A DNA stretch of 64,000 nt from Myxococcales bacterium (GCA_016720595.1 JADKKI010000078.1:62001-126000), one strand, 5' to 3'; positions 27,826 to 39,785 are shown, numbered from the stretch's first letter. Notes: generated from the sequence alone by a model not told the origin. Made by a program: numbers and translations.

Positions 27826-30389
27826 TGCGCCACGCGCTGCTGCTCGTGCTCTCGGTGACCGCATGCACGAGCTTCGACAACCTCGACCGCAACGTCTGCG
27901 GAAACGGCGTGATCGAGCTCGGGGAGGACTGCGATTCGAGTGCGTCCAGCTGCGTGCGTTGCGCCGTGACCTGCGAGAAGGCCACGGACTGCCCGACCGC
28001 CGCGTACGCCTGCGGCACGGACGGGCTGTGTCACGCGCCGGGCGGCACGCTCGCGCCGCCCGCGTCGGCCGGTCCGTTTCAGGTCAACGAGTTCCGGATC
28101 ACGGACGTTGGTGGGGACGGTGCAGGTGACGTGGTCGGCCTCTCGCGCACGTCGATCGTGGTGCGCGATGGCGATCCGAGTGGCGTGCTCTCCACGGGCC
28201 TGTCGCTGGTCACACCGTTCCAGACCGGTCGGCCTGCGTTCGGTGACGTCGACGATGACGGCTCGCTCGACATCACGCTGACCACGCCCGATGGCTTCGT
28301 GACCTATGCCTCGCCGCTGGGCGAGCTGACACCGCTGCCAGTGTCCAGCGCGGTCGGTGAGGGAGGGTCTGGGGCGTACGAGCTGATCGGGCTGTACCGG
28401 ATCTCCAACGAGGCGCTCGGCGCGTTCATGAGCGCGCCCGATGGCAGCGTGCTGCTCTCCGTGTTCGATCTGGCCGACTCGACGTTCGATGACGTCATCG
28501 CTCCGTGCAACGTGAGCTTCAAGGCGAGCGCCTTTGGCGAGACCTCCTTCGACGTCAACCGGCTCACACCGGCCACGGCTGCGTCCGCAGAGCTCTTGCT
28601 CTCGATCATCGGGCCGACGGTTGGAGGGGCCACCAGGACCTGCGTCCTCGCGATCAAGAAGAGCCGCAACCTGAAGCCGGCGATCACCGACGTCACGCCG
28701 GCGAACGCTGTCAACCTGGCGGGGCGACCTGTCCTCACCGACCTCGACTTCGATGCCGACCCGTGTCCGGGCTTCCTGGCCACGACCACCGGCGGCGTCC
28801 TCCGATACTGGGATGGAGCGCGGTCCGGGCTCAATTGCACGCTCGCAGCGAGCCCGAGCGTGGTGACGCTACCGGGCCTGACCCCCGGGGCGACCCTGGT
28901 GGGGCACTTCCCACTCACGCCAGGCATCCCTCTGGTGGCCAACGACGTGGTCGTGATGAGCGATGGGGTGTACGCGAACTTCCTCGGGACCTTCGGGAAG
29001 GTCTACGCCTCGACCCGCAAGATCGCGCGCGCCGTGACCGGTGACATCAACGGCGACGGATCCATCGATGGTGTCGTCGCATCCGAGGGCGAGGACGACA
29101 TCGATATCCTGTACCGCACCCCGGACGCGGCGTATCAGCTGCTCCGCATCGACACCGCGAGCCGGATCACGTCGCTGACGATCGGGGACTACGACGGCAA
29201 CGGCATCGAGGATATCGCGTACACCGAGCTGATCGACGCGTATCAGCGGCTCGAGGTCGCGTTCTCCACGCCCGATCGCCCGCTCGCGCCGGTCTCGATG
29301 GGCGCGTTCCCCAACAACATCTCGATCATCCAGTTCTCGATCGGCGACACCGTGGATCAGGGCTCGCTGGCCACCGATCTCGCGGTGCTGACCTTGAAGA
29401 CGGGGACTCGTCCTCCAGCGGTCACGCTGTTCCACGGCAGTCCGCAGCGGACGATGATCCCGTACTACGATCCGATTCCCGACGGCACACTCCTGATGCC
29501 GAAGACGCATCAGCTGCGAGGCGCGGTGGTCGGGCGGTTCGATGGTGACGCGCTGTTTGATCTGGCGGGCATCGGCGCCAACATCGACAGCAGTGCGAAC
29601 TCGCCGGTCCGCGCGTGGCTCCTGAGAGGAACGCAGCTCGGCCCCGACGGAACGCCTTCGGATGGCAAGCCGATCTCCGGGATGACGACGTGCCCCAAGA
29701 TGTCGCAAGAGCTCTGCGTCGACGACACGCTCTACCTCGCGATCGCCGGCACCAACCACGATCTCGTGCTCGCGATCGACAAGTCCGATCCACCGCGGGC
29801 GGGGATCGTCGATCCCGCGACGGGCGCCTCGCTCACCGTCGCCCCGGTCGCGGCGCTGACCGCCGGGGTCCCGACCGGCAGCGTCGTGCGCTCTGCCTAT
29901 ACGCTCGATCTGGAGGGCGATGGGACCACGGAGCTCCTGGCCTCGTTCGCGCCGCGGCCCGACACGGGAGGGCCGGGCGCGATCCGGCTGTGCACGCTGG
30001 TGGCGGGCACGCCGACCGCCTGCGAAGACCTGACGACGCAGATCCTCGACAAGGTCGATGGAGCGAGCGCGTGCTTCGACGCGGCCCCGGGCCGGCTCGC
30101 GTTCCGGGATGCGTTCAGCGAGGAGGCGCCCGGGACCGACCTCGTGGTGCTGTGCCGCGGTGGTGGGTCCTCGATGCTCGAGCGGGTGACGAAGACCGCG
30201 ACGGGGCTCGACGTCATCGAGCTGTCACGGATCCCCGATCTGCTCGACGCACTGCGCGTCGGGGACGTCACGGGGGATGGGGTCGATGACGTCGCCGCGA
30301 TCGCGGTCGACCACGGATCGGAGTCACTCCAGGTGTTCCGGCAATGCAGCTCGCGCGATGCGAGCGTCTGCAGCCGAGGTGGCCAGTGA
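27825..30389 (+). CDS. Cassette 1 surface lipoprotein with FG-GAP/VCBS propeller repeats
   Basis: The 854-aa protein has a short signal peptide with Cys in 'LSVTAC', followed by a Cys-rich segment 'VCGNGVIELGEDCDSS' like the Myxococcota disulfide-rich repeat. The body contains repeated calcium-type loops 'DVDDDGSLDI', 'DINGDGSIDG', 'DYDGNGIEDI' and 'DVTGDGVDDV', as in FG-GAP beta-propellers that bind ligands outside the cell. A marked island 'LFHGSPQRTM' is shared with the cassette 2 protein. Start and stop overlap both neighbours, so three genes are coupled. Likely exposed on the outer membrane; the ligand is unknown. Confidence 0.85.
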   Translation: MRHALLLVLSVTACTSFDNLDRNVCGNGVIELGEDCDSSASSCVRCAVTCEKATDCPTAAYACGTDGLCHAPGGTLAPPASAGPFQVNEFRITDVGGDGAGDVVGLSRTSIVVRDGDPSGVLSTGLSLVTPFQTGRPAFGDVDDDGSLDITLTTPDGFVTYASPLGELTPLPVSSAVGEGGSGAYELIGLYRISNEALGAFMSAPDGSVLLSVFDLADSTFDDVIAPCNVSFKASAFGETSFDVNRLTPATAASAELLLSIIGPTVGGATRTCVLAIKKSRNLKPAITDVTPANAVNLAGRPVLTDLDFDADPCPGFLATTTGGVLRYWDGARSGLNCTLAASPSVVTLPGLTPGATLVGHFPLTPGIPLVANDVVVMSDGVYANFLGTFGKVYASTRKIARAVTGDINGDGSIDGVVASEGEDDIDILYRTPDAAYQLLRIDTASRITSLTIGDYDGNGIEDIAYTELIDAYQRLEVAFSTPDRPLAPVSMGAFPNNISIIQFSIGDTVDQGSLATDLAVLTLKTGTRPPAVTLFHGSPQRTMIPYYDPIPDGTLLMPKTHQLRGAVVGRFDGDALFDLAGIGANIDSSANSPVRAWLLRGTQLGPDGTPSDGKPISGMTTCPKMSQELCVDDTLYLAIAGTNHDLVLAIDKSDPPRAGIVDPATGASLTVAPVAALTAGVPTGSVVRSAYTLDLEGDGTTELLASFAPRPDTGGPGAIRLCTLVAGTPTACEDLTTQILDKVDGASACFDAAPGRLAFRDAFSEEAPGTDLVVLCRGGGSSMLERVTKTATGLDVIELSRIPDLLDALRVGDVTGDGVDDVAAIAVDHGSESLQVFRQCSSRDASVCSRGGQ

Positions 30390-31603
30390 TCCGGCGTGCC
30401 CTGATCTGCGTGGTGCTGCTCGCCACGCTCGCGCACGCCGACGATCGCAAGGCGGCCGAGCGCTATTTCCGTGCCGGCGCCAAGGCGTACGCGGCGCAGA
30501 ACTTCGCGGCCGCCGCTCAGAACTTCGACGAGGCGTACAAGGCGAGCCCGCTCTCCGAGATCGCGTTCTCCGCGGCGCAGGCCTATCGCCGGCTGTATCG
30601 GCTCGAGCCGAAGGGTGAACACGTCAAGCGGGCGGTCGAGCTCTACCGGGCGTATCTCTCGCAGGTGAAGACGGGCGGACGCGTGGGCGATGCGATCGAC
30701 AACCTCGCCGAGATGGAGCGCGAGCTCGACAAGCTCGAGCGCTCGGGTGCGATCGGGAAGGGCACGGGGATCGCCGCGGCCCACACCCGCGTCGGCGTCA
30801 GCGTGGCGTTCACCGATCAGCGCGCGAGCGAGGACCTGCGCGAGATCGCCGACGCGACCGGTGATGCGGCGACCCGGGGGTTGACCGCGACGCTCGATGG
30901 CAAGCCGCTCGAGCCGTTCGCTCTGGTCGACGTCGAGCCCAAGGAGCACCTGATCGCGGTGACCGCTGAGGGCTACTTCCCCGTCGAGAAGAAGCTGATC
31001 GCGGTCGACGGCCAGTCGTCGCTCGTCGAGATCGAGCTCCGGCCACGCCCGGCGGCGGTCACGGTGCAGACCGAGCGCGGTGCGCGGATCTCGGTCGACG
31101 GTCGCCCCGTCGCCACGGCCCCCACGACGGCTCTCGAGATCCCCGCGGGGAAGCACCTGATCACCGTGCTGCACCGCGGGCGCGAGCCGTTCGCGCGCGA
31201 GATCGAGGTCACGCGGGGCGAGACCCGCTCGCTCGCAGCGCCGCTGGTCCAGACCGGGCGTCGCCGCGCCGTGCCGTGGGTGCTCGGCGGGGCCGGGGTC
31301 CTGGCCGCCACGGCGATCACCACCTCGATCTTGGCCGCGGTTCATAACAGCCGTGCGAGTGACCTGCGCGATCAGCTCGATGCCGGCAACCGGCCACCGA
31401 GCGATGGCGACGCATACGATGCCGAGGTCCGGTCCCGTGATCGGTACGTGACGGCGACGTGGGTGTTCGGTGGTGCGGCGGTCACGGCCGGCACCATCGG
31501 TGCCCTGATGTTCCTGTTCGATACGCCGACCGCGGAGGGCGTCCAGCTCGCGCCCGCGATCGGCAACGGCTCGACGGGGATCGTGCTCGGCGGCACGTTC
31601 TAG
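30386..31603 (+). CDS. Cassette 1 TPR/PEGA membrane protein
   Basis: Start GTG 30386 overlaps the previous stop (GTGA). The 405-aa product has a signal peptide ('ALICVVLLATLAHA') and a TPR-like helical region ('AERYFRAGAKAYAAQNFAAA'). A beta-rich region with two PEGA-like units ('VEPKEHLIAVTAEGYFPVEK', 'TERGARISVDGRPVATAP') follows, and then two hydrophobic segments near the C-terminus ('VLGGAGVLAATAITTSILAA' and 'WVFGGAAVTAGTIGALMFLF'). It is therefore periplasmic and anchored at the C-terminal end. Third gene of the cassette; its partner at 35795 has the same architecture. Confidence 0.82.
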   Translation: MIRRALICVVLLATLAHADDRKAAERYFRAGAKAYAAQNFAAAAQNFDEAYKASPLSEIAFSAAQAYRRLYRLEPKGEHVKRAVELYRAYLSQVKTGGRVGDAIDNLAEMERELDKLERSGAIGKGTGIAAAHTRVGVSVAFTDQRASEDLREIADATGDAATRGLTATLDGKPLEPFALVDVEPKEHLIAVTAEGYFPVEKKLIAVDGQSSLVEIELRPRPAAVTVQTERGARISVDGRPVATAPTTALEIPAGKHLITVLHRGREPFAREIEVTRGETRSLAAPLVQTGRRRAVPWVLGGAGVLAATAITTSILAAVHNSRASDLRDQLDAGNRPPSDGDAYDAEVRSRDRYVTATWVFGGAAVTAGTIGALMFLFDTPTAEGVQLAPAIGNGSTGIVLGGTF

Positions 31604-31635
31604 GTATCGGTTTCAACGCTTGACCGATCGACACC

Positions 31636-31654
31636 CCCACGGAACAATCGTGGG
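31636..31654. promoter_or_regulatory. Inverted repeat before cassette 2 kinase
   Basis: The 56-base gap before the second cassette contains cccacg (31636-31641) and cgtggg (31649-31654) separated by gaacaat. It ends six bases before the GTG start, so it could occlude the ribosome binding site or act as an operator. The core ccac/gtgg resembles the palindrome before cassette 1. Confidence 0.35.
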
Positions 31655-31659
31655 CGCGC

Positions 31660-33161
<1,502 letters not shown>

Positions 33162-33165
<4 letters not shown>

Positions 33166-35795
33166 TGCGGGCTGTCGTGGCGCTGGCGCTCCTCACCGCG
33201 TGCACGTCGCTGCCGGCGTTCGACGAGGGTACGTGCGGGAACCTCGTGCTCGATCCCGGCGAGAGCTGCGACGAAGCCAGCGAGATCTGCGACGCCCAGT
33301 GCCGGCTCCTGTGTGGGGATCTCGATCCCGGCGCGTCGTGCGGCGGGGGCTTCGTCTGTGGCATCGATGGGGTGTGTCAGGCGCCGGGCGGGAGCTTCGG
33401 CGAGGTCACAGCCCGACTCCCCCTCGATCCCGTGGCGCTGACGGTGACCGATCTCGACAGTGATCACATCGGCGATCTGCTCGCCGTTTCGGCGACCACG
33501 ATCAGCGTGACGTTTGGCGACGTCGGCGGGGTCCTGCACGACCAGACCCAGACGATCGCACCCGTGTTTCGCGGCGCGCCGGCCTTCGGGCACCTCGATG
33601 GCGACGGACGGGCCGATGTCCTGCTCGCGACGCCCGATGGCATCGTCGGGTACTCGTCCGCCCACGGCGTGATCGCCCCGCATCCGTTCGCGCTCGATCT
33701 CGGGCAGACCACCCCGGCCAGCTGCGCCGTCGGGCAGCCGTTCGCCGTGTTCTCGATCGACGAGCAGTTCCTCGGCGTCCTCTATCTCGCGCCCAACGGC
33801 ACCGACCTCGGCCTGGCCGCGATCGATTCGGCCGGGCGCACGTCGTGCCCGACGCAGAGAAAGAGCCTGTGCACCGTGCCGCCCGGTTCGAACCCCCTCA
33901 CGTTCCCGACCGATCTCTACGACACGAGCGCAGGCGGGGTGTCCTCGCGCGTGGTGGCGATCACCACGCCGACCGGCGCGTGCATCGCGAACCTCGTGCG
34001 CACGCCGCTGGCGCCCGAGCCGTTCGCGATGGCCAGTCAGGACGTGCCCGGGTTCGCGGGGCGGCCGGTCCTCGCAGACCTCGTCGGCAATGGCTGCCCG
34101 TCGTTGATCCAATCGACGAGCGGCGGCCCCGCGCTCGTCGAGCACCTCGCCAGTGGCGCTCCGGGCGCCTGCGCCGTGGCCGTCGCCGGCACGCCGCTGT
34201 CGCTCGCGCTGACCTCGGGCACGTTCCCCTTCGATGCCACCGCGGTCGGGCACGTGCGGCTCGATCCGCCGCTTCCCGGGTACCGGCGTGATGCCGTGGC
34301 GATGACCAGCGGCGTGTATGCCGTGGCGACGTCGCGCACCCAGGGCGCGGAGCTGTACCGATCGGATCGGACGATCACCTTCGTCGAGGCCGCGGACCTC
34401 GATGGCGATGGAGACCTCGATCTCGCCGCCCTGGGCGAGGGGGTCGAGGGGATCGATGCGCTGTACCGGACGCCGAGCGCAGGTGGGACGACGTTCCTCC
34501 GGGTCCGGGTGCCGACCCGCGGCATCGTCACCCAGTTCGCGGTGGGCGACTTCGACGGCAACCTCGCCGACGACGTGGTCTACACCGAGCGCGCCCCGCT
34601 GGGGGACCGCCTCTCGATCACCTACGGCACGGGCGATCGGCTCCTCGATCCGATCGAGGTCGGCGCGTTCTCCCGCGTGGTCGGGCTGTGTCCGCTGCAG
34701 GCCACGGACTCGTCCGACCCGCAGCACGTGGTCGCCGATCTCGTGATCATCGATCTCCCGGTGCTCACCGAGCCACCCCTGTTCACGCTGCTCCACGGCA
34801 GCCCGCAGCGCACGATGGTGTCGTTCTACGATCCGCGGTTCCGCGCCTTCGATGCCGCTCCCAACACGGCGTTCTCGGGGGTCGCGTTCACGGCGCTGTC
34901 CGACGCCTTCCCGGATCGCGATGACGTCCTCGCGATCGAGACCACGCCGGCAGCGAAGATGTGGCCAATACCGAATCTCTCGACGGGCCTGACGTTCCCC
35001 CAGGATTCGACCCCGGTCTCGACGGTCCGCGACTGCTCGGCGTCGTCCGCCGACGCGAACGTCTTCTGCACGGGAGGAGCGCGCTACGTGTCGTGGCCCC
35101 GCAGCGGCCCCGCCATGGTGGACGTCGGGGACGTCGTGATCGGGGTCGCCGAGACCGGCCCGGACCGCGTCGTGACGATCGATCCGTCACGGTTCGCCGC
35201 AGGCCCGGCCACCGTGTCGAGCAGCGTGCTCGACCTCGAGGCGGAGGGGCTCGTGGTTCGCTCGCTGCACGCTGTCGACTTCGTCGGCGATACGCTCGCG
35301 CGCAAGCTGGTGGTCTCGTTCGGTCCGCGGGACCCCGGGACCGCCGGAGGGCACGTCGAGGTCTGCGATGTCGATGGTCGCGGTGTGCCGACCGCATGCA
35401 AGGATCTCGCGAAGGCGACCTCGCTCGGCGACGGCTGGGTCTGTGTCGATGCGGTCCCGGCCCGGATCGCACCGCGCGGTCCCCTCGATCCGGCCCCCAG
35501 CGATCCCGAGAACGTCGGCACGGAGCTGATCGCGGTCTGCCATGACGGGACCGAGGGCGGCCTCTACCGGGTGCTCGGCACCGCGGACGAGGTCTACTCG
35601 GAGCGGCTGGTCGTGGATGCGGCCACGAGCAACGCGCTCGCGAACGTGACGCACCTCGCGGTGGGAGACGTGACCGGCGACGGGATCGACGACGTGCTCG
35701 CGACCTACGCGACCCAGGCGGACCAGACCCGGTACGTGCTGGTGATCCCGCAGTGCGTCGCCAGCGACCTCAAGTGCCGGGGGATCTCGCCCTGA
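33162..35795 (+). CDS. Cassette 2 surface lipoprotein with FG-GAP/VCBS propeller repeats
   Basis: The 877-aa protein is the paralogue of the 27825 product. It has a signal peptide with lipobox Cys in 'ALLTAC', a Cys-rich segment ('TCGNLVLDPGESCDEA'), and propeller loops 'DLDSDHIGDL', 'HLDGDGRADV', 'DLDGDGDLDL', 'DFDGNLADDV' and 'DVTGDGIDDV'. The shared island reads 'LLHGSPQRTM'. Overall identity with its paralogue is moderate, so the duplication is old. It ends with a Cys pair ('IPQC', 'LKC') as does cassette 1. The stop overlaps the next start (TGATG). Confidence 0.85.
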
Positions 35796-37030
35796 TGCAG
35801 ACCCTGATCCGCGCCCAGCTGCGCGCCCTCGTGATGCTCGTGGTGCTGGTCTCACTCGGCCTCCCGGCACATGCGGATCGCAAGGCCGCCCTCCGGTTCT
35901 TCAAGGCGGGCGAGAAGGCGTTCGCTGCGCAGAACTTCGAAGCGGCGGCGGAGAACCTCGATGCCGCGTTCAAGGAGCTCCCGGTCCCCGAGCTCGCGTT
36001 CTCCGCGGCTCAGGCGTACCGCCGCGCACATCGAGTGAAGGCCAATGTCGCGTACGTCGCGCGCGCCGTCGAGCTGTACACGTTCTACCTCGCGAAGGTC
36101 ACCGAGGGTGGTCGGGTCGCCGACGCCGCCGACAGCCTCGGCGAGCTGGAGCGCGAGCTCGACAAGCTCGGGGGCCCGAAGGCCATGCCGGCAACGGTCG
36201 TGGTCAAGACCCAGCTCGCGCTGACCGTCTCGCTGGTCGGCGTGGACGCCACCGTCACGATGCGCGAGCTCGAGGATCGGCGCGCGGGCGGCGAGGCGGC
36301 GATCCCGGTGGTCACCAAGGTCGACGGGGTGGCGGTGTTGCCCGAGAAGATGATCGATGTCAGCCCCGGGCCTCACGTCGTCCGCGCCGAGGCGCCTGGC
36401 TTTGCACCGCTCGAGAAGCGCGAGGTCGCGGTCGAGGGTCACTCGGAGCTCGTCGAGCTCGAGCTGCAGCCGCTCCCCGCGAAGCTCACGATCGAGACGG
36501 AGCGGGGCGCCCGGGTCAGCGTCGATGGGCGCGGTATCGGTACGGCGCCGGTCGCGCCGATCGATCTCCCGGCCGGGCGGCACGTGCTCACGATCATCCG
36601 CAGCGGTCGCGAGGCGGTCGCACGCGAGCTCGTGCTGGGCCGCGGGCAGGTGATGACCGTGCGCGAGCGGCTGTCTCCCACCGAGCGGCGGCGCGCCGTG
36701 GCCTGGGTGATGGTCGGCGCTGGGGCCCTCGGCGTCATCACGCTGTCCACCACGATCGGGGCGATCCACGAGGATGGGATCGCGACGGACCTCCTGCACC
36801 AGCTGCAGCAGGGTGGGCAATCGGAGCAAGTCGGGCGCGACTACGCCGACGCACGCGAGCTCCGCAACCGCCTGCGCGATGGCGCGTGGGCGACCGGGGG
36901 GGTGATGCTCGCGGTGGGGATCGTCGGCGCGTTCCTGTACTACGTCGACACGCCGTCGGCGGAAGGGCTGAAGGTCACTCCGCTCGCTTCGGGTGGCGTC
37001 GCTGGCGCCTCCGTGATCGGAAGGTTCTGA
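35795..37030 (+). CDS. Cassette 2 TPR/PEGA membrane protein
   Basis: The ATG at 35795 shares its A with the stop of the propeller gene. The 411-aa product has a signal peptide ('VMLVVLVSLGLPAHA'), a TPR-like region ('GEKAFAAQNFEAAAENLDAA'), PEGA-like units ('VSPGPHVVRAEAPGFAPLEK', 'TERGARVSVDGRGIGTAPVA') and two hydrophobic segments ('VMVGAGALGVITLSTTIGAI' and 'WATGGVMLAVGIVGAFLYYV'). Layout and motifs match the 30386 product closely, including the final 'TPSAEGLKVTPLASGG' against 'TPTAEGVQLAPAIGNG'. Confidence 0.82.
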   Translation: MQTLIRAQLRALVMLVVLVSLGLPAHADRKAALRFFKAGEKAFAAQNFEAAAENLDAAFKELPVPELAFSAAQAYRRAHRVKANVAYVARAVELYTFYLAKVTEGGRVADAADSLGELERELDKLGGPKAMPATVVVKTQLALTVSLVGVDATVTMRELEDRRAGGEAAIPVVTKVDGVAVLPEKMIDVSPGPHVVRAEAPGFAPLEKREVAVEGHSELVELELQPLPAKLTIETERGARVSVDGRGIGTAPVAPIDLPAGRHVLTIIRSGREAVARELVLGRGQVMTVRERLSPTERRRAVAWVMVGAGALGVITLSTTIGAIHEDGIATDLLHQLQQGGQSEQVGRDYADARELRNRLRDGAWATGGVMLAVGIVGAFLYYVDTPSAEGLKVTPLASGGVAGASVIGRF

Positions 37031-37034
37031 GCGC

Positions 37035-37062
37035 TTGCACAAAGGCGCCGCGTGGCTATGCT
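37035..37062 (+). promoter_or_regulatory. Probable sigma70-type promoter
   Basis: ttgcac (37035-37040) and tatgct (37057-37062) are spaced by 16 bases, just after the end of cassette 2 and 23 bases before the next start codon. This would drive the small gene at 37086 and the kinase at 37469. The same 'cgcttgcac' occurs before the first cassette at about 26266, without as good a -10. Confidence 0.45.
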
Positions 37063-37085
37063 CCGCGCGCCAACGGGAGAAGCAC

Positions 37086-37481
37086 ATGCGATCGACGGGA
37101 AAGCGAATGGCGGCGGTGGCCACGACAGTAGCGTTCGACAAGTTCTGGACCTGGCTCGCGGGCCACGCGAACTGCATCCTGCGCGCCGGGACCCCCGAGG
37201 TCGTCCTGCTCGATCACGACGACTTCCACTGGACGCTGATCACCGAGGACGAGCAGACGCTCGTGGTGCAGCTGGCGCGCGCCAAGGAGCTGGTCGGCGA
37301 GCTGATCGTGTTCCCCGCCGAGATCGCATACGTGCAGGTGGAGCCGACCGAGGCTGATGGGGAGTGGCTGTTCGAGTGCATCGTCGAGAACGAAGCGGCA
37401 CGTGAGGTCGCGTATCATTTCGTGATGGCGCACGAGTACGAGGACGGCGAGCACCGGCGCGAAGAGAAGTGGACCCACTGA
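37086..37481 (+). CDS. Hypothetical small acidic protein coupled to a kinase
   Basis: The 131-aa product starts at ATG 37086 behind 'gggagaag', a good ribosome binding site. It has no signal peptide. It is acidic, with 'VVLLDHDDFHWTLITEDEQT' and a C-terminus rich in Glu and His. Family not recognised. Its end overlaps the start of the following kinase gene by 13 bases, so the two are probably made together and may interact. Confidence 0.65.
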   Translation: MRSTGKRMAAVATTVAFDKFWTWLAGHANCILRAGTPEVVLLDHDDFHWTLITEDEQTLVVQLARAKELVGELIVFPAEIAYVQVEPTEADGEWLFECIVENEAAREVAYHFVMAHEYEDGEHRREEKWTH

Positions 37482-39310
37482 TCGAGTCCGGCGACAGCGC
37501 TCCGCGGGGTGACGATACCGAGACCGATCCAGATCGGAGAATCGGTCAGCTCGTCGACGAGCGCTACACGATCCTCGCCGCGATGGCGTCCGGATCGATG
37601 GGAGCGGTCTACAAGGCCGAGCGGGTGCCCGTCGGCAAGCTCGTCGCGATCAAGTTCCTCCACGCGTCGTACGCGAAGGACGCGGAGTTCCTCGGGCGGT
37701 TCGAGCGCGAGACCCGCGTGATGTCCAAGCTCGCGCACCCCAACTGTGTGTCCGTCGTCGACTTCGGCGTATGGGAAGGCGCTCCGTACCTCGTGATGGA
37801 GTACGTCGCCGGCACCACGCTTCGCTCGTTGATCGACGAGGGGCAGCTGCCTCCGGCGCGAGCGTTGCTGTTGACGCGCCAGATCGCCGCGGGGCTCGCA
37901 CACGCGCATGCCCAGGGCGTGGTCCATCGCGATGTGAAGCCCGCCAACATCATGATCAGCCAGGAGGTCGGCACGGGGGATCACGTGCGGATCCTCGATT
38001 TCGGCCTGGCGCGCCTCCGCGGCAACGTCGGCCGCGATGCGACCCAGGCGAATGTCGTCGTCGGGACGCCGAACTACATGGCGCCCGAGCAGACCGTCGG
38101 TGGCGGGACGATCGATGCGCGCACCGACATCTATGCGGTGGGCGTGGTGTTGTTCGAGATGTGCGCCGGCGTGCGGCCGTTCTCCGCCGACGACACGATG
38201 GCGCTCCTCGGCATGCACCGCGCAGCGCCGATCCCGAAGCTCGCGGACAAGATGGAGGAGGCGGTCCCGATCCCCGACGGTCTCCAGGAGATCATCGAGA
38301 AGGCGATGGCGAAGTCGCCCGACGATCGGTTTCAGACCGCGATCGAGCTCACGGAGGCGATCGACGAGCTTGTCGGCCCCCGGCTGACCGGCAAGGAGGA
38401 GCTGTCGCGTCCGCACGCCAAGGTCGATCCGGCCGCCGTCGCCTCGACGTTGCTCGACGTGCGCAGCACGAAGGTCGCCCGGCCCACCGCGGACGAGCCG
38501 CCGCCGACGAAGCGAAAGCGCTCCAGCGCAGGCAGCCTCGGGTTCCTCGCGGTGGTCCTCGCGGGTGCGGCCACGGCGGCCTGGTACATCAAGATGCGGC
38601 CGAGCAGCAGTGATGCTCCCGCCGACGCTGCGCCGATGATCGCGACGCCGCCGCTCGCCATCGATGCGAGCGCGATCGCGCCGGTCGATGCGGCCGAGGT
38701 TCCGCTGGCGAGTGACGCGACCATCACCGTCACCGTCGACGGCGCCGCCCAGGACGGATCGGGTGGCGGATCGGGTGGCGGCGAGATCGAGATGGATCCG
38801 GAGTCCGCGACCAACCCGGATCCGAACGCCGACACGCAGACCGCCGAGGACGAGGCGCCCGATGCCCCCGAGACTCCCGAGGACGCGGAGAAGCGTGCGC
38901 CGCCCGAACCCGTGCTCGCGCAGACGGTGCCGCAGGCGATCCAGCTGATCAAGGACGGCAAGCGGGACCTCGCGATCGCGAGCCTCCGGGCGTTGTGGAA
39001 GCAATCCCCGAACAGCGCCTATCTGCCGTTCCTCCTGGGCAACCTCTACAATGATCGTCTCTGGTGGTCGGTCGCGATGGACCACTACAAGGCCGCGATC
39101 ACCAAGAACGGCAAGTACCGCGGCAACGCGGTGCTCAACCGGAACGTGATCCGGATGCTCGCGAGTCCCAAAACCGTCAAGAAAGCCACGGGCTTCCTGC
39201 GATCCACCATCGGGCGGTCGGCGGTGCCGTACCTCCGGATCGCGGCCAAGAACGAGCCCAACGAGCGCGTGCGCAAACAGGCCGCCGCCCTCGCGAAGTC
39301 GATCCGCTAG
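37469..39310 (+). CDS. Membrane Ser/Thr protein kinase with TPR-like C-terminus
   Basis: The 613-aa protein starts at GTG 37469. The kinase domain (about 32-300) has a glycine loop in which the first Gly is Ala ('MASGSMGAVYKAE'), then 'VAIKFLH', 'HRDVKPANIM', 'DFGLARLRG' and 'GTPNYMAPEQ'. A membrane helix ('GFLAVVLAGAATAAWYI', about 352-368) leads to an Asp/Ala/Glu-rich low-complexity stretch. A helical, TPR-like domain follows ('QAIQLIKDGKRDLAIASLRA', 'SVAMDHYKAAITKNGKY') instead of the PEGA tail seen in the other kinases here. It is the last gene before the ribosomal str operon. Confidence 0.92.
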   Translation: MDPLIESGDSAPRGDDTETDPDRRIGQLVDERYTILAAMASGSMGAVYKAERVPVGKLVAIKFLHASYAKDAEFLGRFERETRVMSKLAHPNCVSVVDFGVWEGAPYLVMEYVAGTTLRSLIDEGQLPPARALLLTRQIAAGLAHAHAQGVVHRDVKPANIMISQEVGTGDHVRILDFGLARLRGNVGRDATQANVVVGTPNYMAPEQTVGGGTIDARTDIYAVGVVLFEMCAGVRPFSADDTMALLGMHRAAPIPKLADKMEEAVPIPDGLQEIIEKAMAKSPDDRFQTAIELTEAIDELVGPRLTGKEELSRPHAKVDPAAVASTLLDVRSTKVARPTADEPPPTKRKRSSAGSLGFLAVVLAGAATAAWYIKMRPSSSDAPADAAPMIATPPLAIDASAIAPVDAAEVPLASDATITVTVDGAAQDGSGGGSGGGEIEMDPESATNPDPNADTQTAEDEAPDAPETPEDAEKRAPPEPVLAQTVPQAIQLIKDGKRDLAIASLRALWKQSPNSAYLPFLLGNLYNDRLWWSVAMDHYKAAITKNGKYRGNAVLNRNVIRMLASPKTVKKATGFLRSTIGRSAVPYLRIAAKNEPNERVRKQAAALAKSIR

Positions 39311-39342
39311 GGCAGGGCGTCGATCCGGGGTCCCCTAAGGCC

Positions 39343-39370
39343 TTGACACCGAGGGGCGAATCCGTAAAGT
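39343..39370 (+). promoter_or_regulatory. Probable promoter of the str operon
   Basis: A consensus -35 ttgaca (39343-39348) is followed after 16 bases by taaagt (39365-39370), 43 bases before the rpsL start. This suggests that the ribosomal block is transcribed on its own and does not depend on the rpoBC operon or the kinase gene upstream. Confidence 0.65.
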
Positions 39371-39413
39371 CCACCGCTCTCCGCACTTCCGCCCGGATCA
39401 GGATTCACGTCGC

Positions 39414-39785
39414 ATGCCCACTATCAATCAGCTCGTCCGCAAGGGTCGCGAGAAGATGCGCACCAAGAGCGCATCTCCGGCCCTGAAGCAGTGCCCGCAG
39501 AAGCGCGGCGTCTGCACCCGCGTCTACACCACCACGCCGAAGAAGCCGAACTCGGCGCTTCGCAAGGTGGCGCGTGTTCGCCTGACGAACGCCATGGAAG
39601 TGACGTCGTACATCCCGGGCGAGGGACACAACCTCCAGGAGCACTCGGTCGTCCTCATCCGCGGCGGTCGCGTGAAGGATCTCCCGGGCGTTCGCTACCA
39701 CATCATCCGCGGCACCCTCGATACGACGGGCGTCCAGAACCGCAAGCAGAGCCGCTCGAAGTACGGCGCCAAGCGTCCGAAGTAA
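39414..39785 (+). CDS. rpsL: 30S ribosomal protein S12
   Basis: S12 lies at the decoding centre and controls accuracy. The 123-aa product has the diagnostic '[15 protein letters not shown]' and '[18 protein letters not shown]' loops. The lysines at the positions where streptomycin-resistance changes occur are wild type. First gene of the str operon, 13 bases ahead of rpsG. Confidence 0.98.
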   Translation: MPTINQLVRKGREKMRTKSASPALKQCPQKRGVCTRVYTTTPKKPNSALRKVARVRLTNAMEVTSYIPGEGHNLQEHSVVLIRGGRVKDLPGVRYHIIRGTLDTTGVQNRKQSRSKYGAKRPK

